Shown in pieces: positions 37,801 through 49,649 of a stretch of DNA of 64,000 nt. How positions within the stretch are numbered: position 1 is the first letter of the stretch; every line of letters starts with the position of its first letter. The stretch is taken from assembly GCF_008831285.2 (NCBI RefSeq), contig NC_045143.1, forward strand, positions 1,151,503 to 1,215,502, read 5' to 3'. Under the pieces are notes generated by a model, which saw nothing but the letters and a program-made list of their open reading frames with translations, made no database searches and was not told where the DNA came from. The DNA comes from Nymphaea colorata (lineage: Eukaryota; Streptophyta; Magnoliopsida; Nymphaeales; Nymphaeaceae). A program made the translations under genes and the position numbers.

Positions 37801-39425
37801 CACTTCCAACGATCATACCACTTACTGGTATCATGTGGTTCCATATACTAAAATATGAATTCAAATTTTTCAGGAACATCAGTTGGCTGAGCAAAGCTTT
37901 GTGATTTTGATCTTCAGCGTCATCGTAACCAACTTGGTGGTCACCCTCTTGATCAGGTTATTATACAGGCGTCCTGCCTCAACAGAATCAGATATGAGCT
38001 GCCGCACTCTGCAGCACATGAGATGGGACACCCCATTCCGAGTCCTTGCTTGCTTCCATGGCCATCACATGGTGACGACCCTCATCAGCCTCCTCAAGGC
38101 CACTCAGGCCACCTCAAAATCCCCCATCAAGCTCTCTGCTCTCCGCCTTGTCCACGCCACCGCCGGTTGTACGACTGTGGTCAGAGATGTTAACAATACA
38201 CTCAACAGCAGCCAAGATGACCACAATAATCCGATCACCATCGCCTTCAGCAGCCAGAAATCGATGCAGAACATCTTAGTTGAGCACTTCACGAGGACGT
38301 CGACGTACTCCACAATGGACCAGGACATTACCAAGCTTGCCGTGGACACCGACTCTGCCTTCATAATCCTTCCTTTCCAACGACATCTCTCTGAAACTGC
38401 AGAATCAAACGGCAATTACTTCAGGAGCGTCGTCCAGAAAGTTCTCACAAACGCGCCGTGTTCAGTAGGAATCCTTGTTCACCGAGGCCTAATGCGAACC
38501 TCTACCCACGCGTTCAGGCGCGTCGCCGTCCTGTTTTTCGGCGGCCCTGATGACAGAGAGGCACTGGCTTTTGCAGCGAGGATGGCGAAGCAAGAAGGCA
38601 CCAACATCAGCATCGTCCGCTTCCTGCCTGCTTCCCACAGCTCGACGAATTCACACAAGATGGGAGCAGAATGGACAGCCATTCACAGCATGCGGACAGT
38701 TTCAGATGATATTGACAGAGAGAAGGTGGTTGATGACTACTGCATCAGCCAATTCCAAATGCAGATGGCCGGGAAGAAGTCAGTATCCTATACGGAGAAA
38801 TTTGTCTCCTGCGGGGCAGAAACAGTGGCATTTATACAGTCCATGAACCATGGTCGTGAGGTCTTCATAGTGGGGAGGTGCCAGCCGACGATCAATTCGG
38901 CGATGATCTCAGGGATGGAGGAATGGAACGAGTTTCCGGAGCTGGGTCTAATGGGGGATTTCTTGGTGTCGCCGGATTTTTCGGCAGTATCTGTGTTGGT
39001 GGTGCAACAGCACGTATGGCAGAAGGATGTGAGTGACAACGTTTTCGTCTCACTGGAGGGAGGAAAGCATCCTAACGTTACCGGCATGTGGGATTCGTCA
39101 AAATCTAACATGACTCTCAGGCAAACTGTAGGTCAAAGGGATCCTGCTTGGCAGTGGAACCTAAATGTTGCTTTTTGACAGAAGTTGGTAGCCTTCTAGG
39201 GACGCAGAGGTAGACTCTGCTCTCTCCACTCTCCTTTGTAGGCATAGATGCACCTAGCTTTCTTGTAGCGTTCTAACAAGAGGATATGTCGTTTCTAGAG
39301 TTTTATATAGATAAAGCCAACTACCTAGTGCCCATGTAGCACTGTGGTTGTAAATTTAATAGCCTTTTCATTGTGAATCAGAAAATCCATTTGAGGGTAT
39401 CTGATTACTTGCAACTCTAGATTCA
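34870..39425 (+). repeat. CHX tandem duplication, copy B (gene plus flanks)
   Basis: Counterpart of 27700-32790 in direct orientation. Start codons are 7117 bases apart and stop codons 6634 bases apart, the difference being mostly a shorter intron 1 (452 versus 1053 nt). Confidence 0.75.
35294..39178 (+). CDS. Cation/H+ antiporter-like protein (CHX family), copy B
   Basis: Four exons, 35294-35488, 35941-36445, 36711-37189 and 37874-39178, join in frame to 827 aa. Exons 2 and 3 (505 and 479 nt) have exactly the same length and phase as in copy A. An in-frame TAG lies immediately before the exon 2 acceptor (CGCGGTAG/GCAAGC), which fixes that splice site. The membrane region and C-terminal domain are as in copy A (SLLLGPSALGRWAPSV, KKMEDVVALLVPLIF, CRTLQHMRWDTPFRVLACFH, VLFFGGPDDREALAFAARM, end WNLNVAF). 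The same unusual residues are present: LPAISVLA for TxFPVLA, and Met-Gln for Asn-Asp (Gln at about 204, codon 36355-36357). The SGLKTD Lys is also lost (IGQQID). Both frames are intact, so selection on a modified function is plausible; a channel, sensor or altered-coupling role cannot be told apart here. Confidence 0.88.
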
Positions 39426-39591
39426 TTAGGGTCTATTTCCGGTATAAGTAGTAACTAGCGAGAGGGGATGATTGGGATTGTTTGAGCAACTCCCCTAATA
39501 GTTGACTTCTTGCCTTTCTTAGGTGGCCTCTGTCCTCCTATATCAGCCAAATTGGAACCGTTTGTGACTGTTTCATAAGTTGGGGCATATT

Positions 39592-39660
39592 CATAGAACA
39601 TTTTGTAAAATGTTTCATGAATTTACCTCAATATTTAGGTTACATTCATGGAACAGTTAC
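39592..39660. repeat. Small hairpin repeat related to the one near 22.4 kb
   Basis: CATAGAACATTTT (39592-39604) and AAAATGTTTCATG (39607-39619) form a 13-bp stem with two mismatches. The following sequence to 39660 (ATTTACCTCAATATTTAGG then TTCATGGAACAGTTAC) aligns with 22431-22479 at roughly three quarters identity by eye. Confidence 0.5.
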
Positions 39661-40241
39661 ATAGATCTCATATCGTGTGAATGTGAAAAAATAACTAGGT
39701 GCGCAGCTCACAATTCTAATAAGCTCCTTTTGCTACCAACGCTTGCCCTAGGTGTGAATTATATCAGAATTAAGGTAGCATAAGTTTCAATATATACATA
39801 TATATGTATATACACACACACCCACACCCACAAATTTGTCTCTCACCCATCAAATCAGGTTACGAGGATGCTGAAAGTTGAGTACAAGTATTAGTTAAAT
39901 CTCATACTGACTACAAATGCATGCCACATTAAAATTTCATGGGCTCAACCAGCTTTCAGATCTCATGCGTACTTCTACATTGAGCTAAAGCATCAACCAT
40001 ATGAAAACGTTTTAATGTTCAATATAAGAAAAAGATACCTCCCATTCTCCATACAAGGAAAAAGGTCTTGATCAAACATGCCAAAGAAATCACCTTCACA
40101 TCAAGAAGGAAAGTTGCCAACAAAAATGGTTCTTTTATAGTCATAAAGAGAAGGATCATTTCTTTCACTCTTACAGGGAGGACGGGCTCTCAATTGGACA
40201 GCTTTGGTGCTCTCAACCAGGTGTAAAACAACCAGCCAATT

Positions 40242-40242
40242 T

Positions 40243-40300
<58 letters not shown>
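40242..40300. repeat. Compound GT/GA microsatellite
   Basis: (GT)n at 40242-40267 runs directly into (GA)n to 40300. Confidence 0.95.
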
Positions 40301-40304
<4 letters not shown>

Positions 40305-40937
40305 GAACTTTCCTGAAACCATCTGTCGAATTAAATTTCTAAATCTTTACGCATCACCATTTGATATCACAACCATCTTTAAAATCCAGAACCTGAATCG
40401 AGAATGAATTGAAAAATACACAGCCCTTATGCCTAGCTATAAGTGATGCATGACAGGATCAACAAGTTGACCGGAGCGAGCCACAGGCACGGAGGTACTG
40501 TAAGTAAACAGTCTGCTGCAAAGGCATACATACAATGCCTCAGCCACAGTGACAATGTTCTATGAACAGGATCAACTGCCCGGGCTTCGCCATCATTGTG
40601 GCCGGCACAAAATCATGCACTGAGTGGAGCGGCAAAGCAGCAAAGAGCTATCCTCCAGAAAATGATTGACAAACTGAGTAGTTAGACATTTTAAGGTCAT
40701 GATGTGTGGATTTATATGTTCAGGTAGTGCTGTCTAGCAAGGTTCACTTGTAATACAAAGATTGTTGGTTATGCACTTCATAGCCTATTGAGACAGTCAG
40801 ATGCTTAACAACATGATCACAATATTACTAGTTTCACTTGAAAATATAATGGCAACTCTTACTTACTAGACTAGGAGAATGCATAGCTAAGACCTGAACT
40901 CTAAATTTGGTAACTATAAGCACCGAATTGGGGCTGC

Positions 40938-41166
40938 AATAAGCTATACAACAAGAATAAAGAATGTTATATTATATTGGTTGTGCGATATATCCCATTT
41001 GTACCTATGATGAGCTTCTAGTCTTGAAAGATGTACAATCTGTGTGTCGGTGGGTTAAGCTACACAAACAGGAATAAAGAATTCTCTATCACATTGGTTT
41101 ATATCCCATTTGTACCTATGATGAGCTTCTAGTCATGAAAATGAACAATCTGTGTGTGTCGGTGGT
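40938..41166. repeat. Imperfect tandem duplication, about 115 bp
   Basis: Copies at about 40938-41053 and 41054-41166 share TATCCCATTTGTACCTATGA, TGAGCTTCTAGTC and ACAATCTGTGTGT; other positions are diverged. A GA run (41191-41217) follows. Confidence 0.8.
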
Positions 41167-41186
41167 GTGTTTTGAGTGTACGTGTG

Positions 41187-41217
<31 letters not shown>

Positions 41218-44200
41218 TAAATAATTACAAACCACCGACTCACCAAACCAAAAAAAAAGGTAAATAACCATTATAAGTTATAATTACTAGGAGGAGAAAT
41301 CTAAAAGCCTTTAGAGGGTGAGTGCCTAAAGATGATCAATTTCAGTAACTAATACTAGAGAAAGATACAAAGCTGCGAGTCCATTCTTCCCAGAGGCAAT
41401 TCCCATCCTCAAGAATCAAACATCTAGTCCCAAATATCGGCAATATTTTTTCAAATATCACAATGACAGTTAGGTGAAACAAAATTGAGGGGACAATAAC
41501 ACAATAATCTCAGAATATTTGCCAAACAAATACATATCAAGATATTTTTCAACAAACACTTGATGAGTTCATTTTAAAATTTAAACTCTTTTCTTTTTTA
41601 CATTTTAATAGCTATTTAGAACTTTCCCTAATTTCATAACTATCCCATCATCTTCTATACATTTTTTTATTTTTTGGAATCCTAAAAATTTTCCAAAAAT
41701 ACTTAATGGGCAATGCGCAGGATGTGAACACGTAAGTGGGTGCACATCCTGCATTTGCTTTGTTAAAGACCTTTTTCTGGACACCAAAAAATGTGCAGAA
41801 AATATTTGAAAAGTGTATTTTCTCATCCTTTTGCAGGAGAAGAAAAAAGAAAAAAGGCAAAGGAACAACGTAGCAGACAGAGAAACCACATATTTTCACA
41901 TCGAATACGTGGATCTTCTGATTATTAGTTCATCGAAAAACAGAACAATGGTCACAATATTCTTTACGTTAATCATAAAAGTGCTTCCCTTTGGAGTCAT
42001 AATTCTCCTTTTAACTTGGTCTAAGGCAGGTTGTCGGCAACAGCCCTAGCAGATGATGATGAACATAAGGACTTCAGATTCAATTAGCTGGCAAGAATTG
42101 GCCCGTCCTCCACAGAAATGAGTGTTGCCATCGTGTAAATTATGCGACAGCCACTTTACACCTACAGAACACTCCAAAACTGGACCCATTGCACTCAAAC
42201 AGAATGATAACCCGAATAATTCAAGCAATAAATCATCATTCGTCGATACCAAGAACACAACGCACATAATCCATGAATATATTTTGCATAGCATGACATA
42301 TGATCATAACAGACTTGTCAATTACGAGATGTTCACGGGACTACTACATAAAAATCCGAAAGACTAGTGAAGCAGAGAGGTTGGAGGAGCTTACCTCTTC
42401 AACGACGTTCTTCAGGAATGCAACTTGATTATGGGAGTGTTCTCCAACGATTCCATGATTAACAACCGATTAGACAACTGGACAGAGACGCACGCAGAGA
42501 TGGAACTGAACATGAGAGATCCTCAACGTGCTTTGCATCTTATACATGACTTTTCTTTCTCTGAAATTGGTCCAACATTGACAAGCAGAAGCAAATGTAA
42601 TACACAGTCAAATCTCGGGAGTAATACATGGGCACCACGATGCAATAGTGGACAGCCTGATATTGAGAAGAATAACTCGATGGGATAAAATAAGATGTTG
42701 GGAGACTGAACTTTCAGATCTTTTTCACATACAATCGGTAAGCAAAATGGTAGTCGTTTTTCTGGCAAAAATCTTCCAGCAACAACGAGAACAAGAAAGC
42801 ATAACAAAGATGATGCGACCCTACAGGGGTCCTGCGCTGAATCAATAAAAGGAAGAAGACTTCTGCAGTGAGACAGAATACCATTTTGGTTTCTGTCAAA
42901 GGATCGGGATTTCCAATTCCTTCAAAATTTTATGAGGGACTCGGAGGTCGTCCGGGTGTTTGATGGCCCACACGAATTGGACATGATTTATCCATTGATA
43001 TATAAAACTGGTAGTATCTGTTTAGCGTTATACATGAGATGGTGATAACAGGCTTCTTGATCTGCATCAACTTATGCATTAACTGAGATAAGTTTGTTTC
43101 CTCGTCATTGAAAAGGTGACACACACACACACACACACACATAGAAACTGGTAGCTATTAGACCTTCACTTGTTGGGAATCATCCGGGTAGTTGATTTTA
43201 AAGAGACTAGATCGTAGAAATAAAGTTAGAAAATATGTATACCAAACTTTTTTTTTTTTTTCAAGAGATCGAAATACCCATCAAAAGGAAAAAACATAGA
43301 TAGATAAAAGGAAGACATAAATGTATATATAACTCAATCACTGCGCAATGGAGTCCAATAAAGGAAAAATCGGAAGAGATTGAGTGCAAATCACAACAAT
43401 AATATAACGCATATTGCTTCTAATTACGTTAACTCAAAAACAGTTGGCTTCTTAGGGATGGGAGCTGTAGTAGTATGCAGCCAACCACACACATTCAAAC
43501 ACACATACCACGAGGCCACAGCTGAGTATGAGCTAAGAGGAGGTTATTAAGTAAATGTCATCGGTAACATTATTAGCTAGTATTTATATCGACTTTAGGG
43601 CATTGATTAATTATTAGAATGTGATTATACCTATCAAGTTAATCACATAAATTTTTGTAGTCCATATCAAATCCAACCATTAAAAAAATGCTCATTGAGG
43701 ATTGATCTTGTTTAATCCGCAATTTGATATTAAGATAGCGTTTTATATCGTTCTCGGATCGCGAAGTCCTTCTTTGTACCGATTGCGCTTATGTAAAAGG
43801 CCTTGTAACTTAAAACTTTTTACTGTTCTATCCTATGCCGTTCCCACCGCCTACTCACGGTGGCATATATCATCAGTAGGTGACTACCATGCGATAAGAT
43901 GTTGATATTATCGTAAAGAGAACGATATAATAATATATTTGTCAATTTTTATCTTGTGTTTTGTAAAAATTAGACTCTATAACCAGTTTTCTAAACCTGG
44001 TTTACATATTTAGTTGATACGACAAAAACAGAATTCCGTTGAAGGTCAGGGGCAGAGCTAAAAATTTTTCATGAGCGGAACCGAATTAAAGTTTCTAAAT
44101 TTTTCAAAATTTTCAATATAAGTAAAGTAAAATTTTCTAAAATTTAGATATAAATTTTTAAAAAAATTAAGTGGGCAGAGCCTGAAGGTGGTTTCTTCTA

Positions 44201-44470
44201 AGTAAACATTTAGAATCTTGTCAAAGCTACACAAATTTGGTTTTCATCATCACCATTAATATGCACCTTAGGCACTTTTGGAGGTAAAACACTAGAATTT
44301 TATAGAAAGACAGTTTTATTAATATTTTGACATATTAGGGAGCCATATTCTTAGCATAGTTTTTATACTAATTATGATTGTTATATAACTCAATTACGAT
44401 ATGTTTTTAACTAAAAAATTGGCATGTGTATGATGTTTTTTTTTCATGGGCAGAATCAAATGTGGGTTAC

Positions 44471-44490
44471 GTGTGGGCAATTGCCCACAC
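44471..44490. repeat. Perfect 20-bp palindrome
   Basis: GTGTGGGCAATTGCCCACAC is its own reverse complement. It lies next to an A run in an AT-rich area; probably a repeat relic. Confidence 0.6.
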
Positions 44491-45715
44491 ATAAAAAAAA
44501 AAAAACTTTTTATTTAATATTAATGTTTTTATATAATTTTTTTCAAGCTCATAACTGCAGCTCAAGCTCACCCCAACGCCCGAAACCCAAGCTTGGCCTC
44601 GATTCTACTAAAATAAAAAATATATAATTTTAATATAAAATATATATTATTATAAAATAAAACCGATATTAAAAAAATATCAAGTTAGAGTCAACCCAAA
44701 CTATGCTTTTTAAAACCTGAATGTGAATGTGGACCCGATCAAACCGAAAGTTAAGCACTCATCAAGTACTCAACCGATTGCAGAGCCTCATATTGATGTC
44801 TTTTAAATATTTAAAATTTTATGTTATCAAAAACGGCTTTTAGGTTTCCCAGCTGCCACGCTTTGGGAATAATCCGCTCGCGTCAGTCCATCTTGTTGGC
44901 TTTCAAATCACTCCTTTAAAATAATATAATGAAGGAATGTCTACCAAGATCCAAAGAAAGTTGCAACTAGAGTTTTAGTTTTCGAGGAGTTTCCCAATCT
45001 TACCTGGCTTTCTGAAAGTAGTGCTACTTCTTTTGATTCATTCAAATTCGATACAACCAGGAGGGAAAGCAGGTCCAGTCTTTCCTAAAAGAACGAACAT
45101 GTTATTGTTTTTAATTATTTTTTTAAGTTTTTAATTTTTTCTTACTTTTAATTAATCAACAAATATATATATTAGTTTCAAAAAGTAAGATTTTTTTTTT
45201 TTTTAAGTTTCTTTTTCTTCGGCTTCACAACCATTCAAAAACAAATTGCTGATGTCGATTCCGTGTTTTCTATTCAACAAAAAAAGGGGCTGACCTTAGG
45301 CTTGAGTGGATCAAATTTAACGGCCCCGTTAGATTTCTAGAAGAAAAAAATCCAAAAATACGGGTTTTGCACTCGCTTATTATAGAATGACCGATATAAC
45401 GTGGCGACCCTTTCGCAATCGGGTCCACGGGTGAGGGACTGTTCTGGGAAAGAGGAAAGCGCATCTGATGGGGATAGATGACGACAGAACCAGAAAGAAA
45501 CGTAGGGGAAATAAAGGCAGAGGATTATTAGGATACACTCAGATACGCACTGCACTCCCTTCATATGCGGATTGCGGAGGGAAGGATTTGATCTCAGGCT
45601 TTCTCCGAAAACATTTCGTTCCCATAAAAACCTGTTCTCCCTCTCCCTCTCATCTCTCTTCTGCAACTAATCTTCTTCCGTCGATTTCCTGTTTCTGCGA
45701 GATTATCTTCGAGAA

Positions 45716-47952
45716 ATGGTAACATGGTTTGCGATTTCCATGGGATTTTTGAACTCCCATCGTCGTCTTTTTCTGATTAGTTATGTGACCGATTTCGTTT
45801 TAATTCGTCCTCTGCAGGCGGAAGAAGATGCAGCAGACGTAAAATATGAAGAGGTAATTAAGCATCCTGGAAGAAAGAAAAACTCGCGCGCTCATTCGTT
45901 CAGTTCGTGTTCTTTTGTTCCATGCGGTTTTCTTTCTGAGAGATCCTTCTCTTAATATGTTTATTGATCGTCCCTCTGTTACAGGAATTCATCATCAACC
46001 GCCGGGGCTTGAAGCTCTTCACCTGCAGATGGCTGCCCAGGAATCAGGAGCCAAAGGGACTCGTCTTTCTCTGCCATGGTTGCCGTTTTTCTTCATCTCT
46101 CTTCGTTTAATTTAATTTCTTCAATCACCACCTTTCCACGATGACGGTTGATGTATTTTTCCTTGGAATTCCGTCAGGTTATGCTGCGGAGTGTAGCATC
46201 TCAATGAGAGGTGATACATGCGCCTTCAATTCTTTTACTTTGCCGACCACAAATATACTCGTGAAGGATAAATGACCAACTTTTTCCGGCTAACTTTACA
46301 GACACCGGGTCGAGGTTGGCCCAAGCAGGCATGGCCGTGTACGGCGCCGACTACGAGGGCCATGGAAAAACGTCGGGGTTGCACGGATACGTTCCAAGCT
46401 TTGACGGAGTCGTCGGTGACTGCTGTGACTTCTTCACCAGCGTCGCCGGTAAGAGAGAAAATAGAGATTAGTTCAATTAATCATGTACAAGCTTTTTTAC
46501 TTTTTTTTTTTTTGCTTGATTTTAGAGAGGAAGGAGAACCAGAACAAGAAGAAGTTTCTGCTCGGAGAATCGATGGGTGGTGCAGTGGCTCTCCTCGTGC
46601 ACCGGAGGCAGCCATCTTTTTGGGACGGCGCAGTCTTGGTCGCACCCATGTGCAAGGTCTACAAATATATATGTGGTTTCTCTTCCAAATTATATTCTCT
46701 TAATTCATTTGATTTCTTGATCATTCTTTTGGGTTTTGATCTTAAACCAGATTGCTGATGAGATGAAGCCCAATCCTTTGGTTGCAAACGCGTTAATAAT
46801 GTTAACCAAGTTCTTTCCTACTTGGAAGGTTGTCCCCGGCAAGGACGTCATTGATGCCTCTTTCAAAGAATCCAAAAGAAGAGAGGAGGTAAGATAAGAT
46901 CTACCTTTAATCACACACGGACATCTCGTCCATTCCTCTGTTTTTTTTTTTTTTTTTTCTGAAAAAGTTGATGGGTCTTCTATGGTAATTAGAAAGTCCA
47001 AAAAATCTGCAAATTATAGAAAGTTAATCTTAATTAGATGATTAGGAATGAAAATCTAAAGTGGATATTTGGTCGTTTACAGATTCGTAATAACCCCTAC
47101 TTTTATAAGGGAAGGCCTCGTCTCAAGACTGCCCTTGAACTCCTCATTGTTAGCGAGAAAATAGAGAAGAGTCTCCACGAGGTAAGGATATTTTCCACCG
47201 TGTTTGTTTCCAAAAAATTCATTATTACGCAGTTGCTCCCTACATTAAATTCTGGTCTTGAAGGCTTTTTGATGAGGGGAAACAAATATCCCACGCCTCG
47301 ACTTTCTTGGCGGCGACGGTAATAAAAGGTCGCTGATTATTTCTCGCGATTTCATACTGCTTTTCCTCATAATCTAGAAAAAAAAGCAACACGGTTTGTC
47401 GGCTTCCGTTGTATTGGAATTCTCATCCATGTTTGACCGAATTTGTAGTCTCGTATATTTTTTTCTATTATATTTTAATACCACTTTGAATTCCAAAAAC
47501 TACCTTGCTTTACGGCCAGACGAACTTAGTCAACTCAATTTATAAGAATAATTTTCCTAACCACAAGTATTTTTTATACTTATTTTAATTTATTTCGTTC
47601 TAGTTCTTTTAATGATAAATAAATTGTTTGAGAGCTGAATTATTAGACTACTTCTACTTACTATTGTTCCCTGGGTGGGTAGGTATCTCTCCCTTTCTTG
47701 ATCGTTCAAGGCGAGGAGGACCGTGTGGTCGACCCCAAGGTCTGCAAGCTCCTGTTTGACTCGGCCTCGAGCCTGGACAAGACCCTGAACCTGTACCCCG
47801 GCATGTGGCACGGCCTGACTTCCGGCGAGCCACCGGAAAACATCGACCTGGTCTTCGCGGACATAGTCAGCTGGCTGGACCAGCGCATCAAGCAGGGGAC
47901 GACTGAGTGTGAGCGCAAGTCCGGGCACGACGTGAGGGCCCTTTCGTCGTAG
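45716..47952 (+). CDS. Monoacylglycerol lipase / caffeoylshikimate esterase-like alpha/beta hydrolase
   Basis: Nine coding exons join in frame to 316 aa: 45716-45718, 45818-45853, 45985-46078, 46178-46210, 46302-46448, 46526-46656, 46751-46888, 47083-47181 and 47683-47952. The serine-hydrolase fold (Hydrolase_4) is clear: oxyanion-side HGYAAECSISM, nucleophile elbow GESMGG (Ser about 120), Asp in GEEDRVVD (about 240) and His in YPGMWHGL (about 270). WDGAVLVAPMCKIADEMKP and NPYFYKGRPRLKTALELL are typical of the plant MAGL group (Arabidopsis AT2G39420-like). Members hydrolyse monoacylglycerols, and some act on caffeoyl shikimate in lignin synthesis; substrate cannot be decided. It is a soluble or membrane-peripheral enzyme. 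Exon 1 holds only the ATG. The 99-nt intron 1 has no in-frame stop, so retention would add 33 hydrophobic residues. Confidence 0.9.
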
Positions 47953-49640
47953 TTTGACCGTTGACTTTATTGTGCCGGCCGTTGCCGCTCGGCGGAGGTG
48001 CCGATATTTTTGTTGTGACGCATAAGATAATGACAAGGCGCATGACTGTGTATAATCCAAAGTTGTCCATTGTTATTCTTGTCCAAAGCGTTGCTCGGCA
48101 AAATTATTTCTCATGGACCATGCTTGACGGCGAACGAAAAAAAATGTTTAAAGAATAAAATTGGGAGGAGTAGTAGGTAAAGAGATCCCGGATTGCTTTT
48201 TCTGGTCCTTCGCCTCTTTTAGTTGGTATTTTGCCAATTTATTGTGCTTCTTGTTCCTCTATCACCGAGTCATGCAACCACCTTCCTTTTCTTCTAGTCG
48301 GTCATCGTTCCGCTTTGGCGTCTGTATCCGCCATTGGTGGTGGATTTGAGAGGATTAGAACTACAGTTCTTCTTGCAGTTTTCAAAATTTTACATATTTT
48401 TCAATCTTTTTTATAGAACTCAAGTAACTAAAAAAGAAGATGATTGGGTATTTTAGATTTTTATTTTTTTCATTAATCGTGTTTTATCTTTATACGACGC
48501 CCATTTTTGGATTATTCGAAAGTATTTTTGATCATGTGCATACTACATAAGCAATTTCCACTCCATTATAAAAAGGGATGTCTCAAAATGGTGCCATTCG
48601 TCTCTATGGGAACCTGATTATTATGGGCCTTCGCGTCTCAAGAATACTTTATTAAGCATTCAAAAGTCAAATTTAGGTCCCACGAGTGAGAGGGAACTTT
48701 CTCTAATAAAGGTTTACATCTTGTTTCGATGGAGGGAAAGGAAGGGAAAATGAAGTAAAGAACAATCAATCTATTGTAATGTAAATCCAATCCCTTTAAA
48801 ATTGAAAGAATTGGAAACGAAAAGGAAACACTTATCGATTTTAGAACGTATATGCTATTTCTTTCTCTCTTGCATGTGTACGTAATAGTAGCATCTTTTT
48901 TTATATAGAGTCTTTTTTTACTACCATTCACTTAAACTATCACAGCAAAGAAGCTTCTTCAAGGTCGTCTCTCTTTTCTTATATGTCTATCTTTTTACCG
49001 CTGTTCATGACACCCCTTGCATCGTCTAGTGTAAGGGTATTTTCGTAAAGTAATATAAATTCTATCATTTTTTTTCTTTATGTAGTCCAAACAAACATGA
49101 TTTTCATTCTTTCTCTCTTCATCTAACCTTTATAATCATTTTTTTTGTTCAGCTTACTTTTTCATTCCTTTCCTATTCTTTTTTTTTTTCTTTTTCTTTC
49201 TTTTCCACCACTCACTTTTCTTCTCTTTCCCTTCATCCAAACAAAGTGTTAGTTTTTTTATTTTGTTTTTGCGCTTTGTTCTTATATCTAAGGGACTTCT
49301 TGTCTCTAAATTTTATTATGCATTTCTATTTTACCAATCCCTTCTCTCTCTTCATATATATATATATATATATATTATTTATTTATTTATTTATTCAGTT
49401 TGCTCCTCGATTAACAATTTTATCTAACGGTTCCCAATATTGGTAGCTCTGTTGTTTGGATGCACCGCAGTAAGTGTAAGTGTAGGTGCCAGTCTACTTA
49501 CATATTTGATTGAACCCTCCCCCAAGAAGGTAGAGACCAAAGCAGGCATTTTCAAGAACCGCCCATTACGGATTCACTTACATCGGCCAATCTTGGTCAT
49601 TAAATTAATTAAAATGAACTACAATTAATTTAAATTTTTA
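47953..49640. other. Intergenic, contains a MITE-like element
   Basis: 3' flank of the esterase gene followed by pyrimidine-rich, AT-rich DNA. No exon is recognised. (TA)n and (TTTA)n runs at about 49357-49395. Confidence 0.55.
48721..49246. mobile_element. MITE-like element bounded by inverted repeats (about 0.53 kb)
   Basis: The left end TTGTTTCGATGGAGGGAAAG continues to about 48754. The reverse complement of the right end (49212-49246) reads TTTGTTTGGATGAAGGGAAA and continues similarly, so about 27 of 34 positions match. The interior is AT-rich and noncoding. No clear target-site duplication could be read, so the superfamily is unassigned. Confidence 0.45.
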
Positions 49641-49649
49641 TATTATTTT

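Larger units (their letters stand above)
39426..45400. other. Intergenic, repeat-bearing, no gene recognised
   Basis: No exon of a known family on either strand; all ORFs are under 100 aa and lack domain signatures. Microsatellites and duplications are listed separately, including (CA)n at 43121-43141 and a palindrome at 44471. Very AT-rich stretches lie near 44100-44170 and 44500-44700. Confidence 0.5.

Noticed and set aside
45270-45666. Minus-strand ORFs upstream of the esterase gene
   Set aside because: No family resemblance; they overlap the likely promoter and 5' leader of the plus-strand gene.
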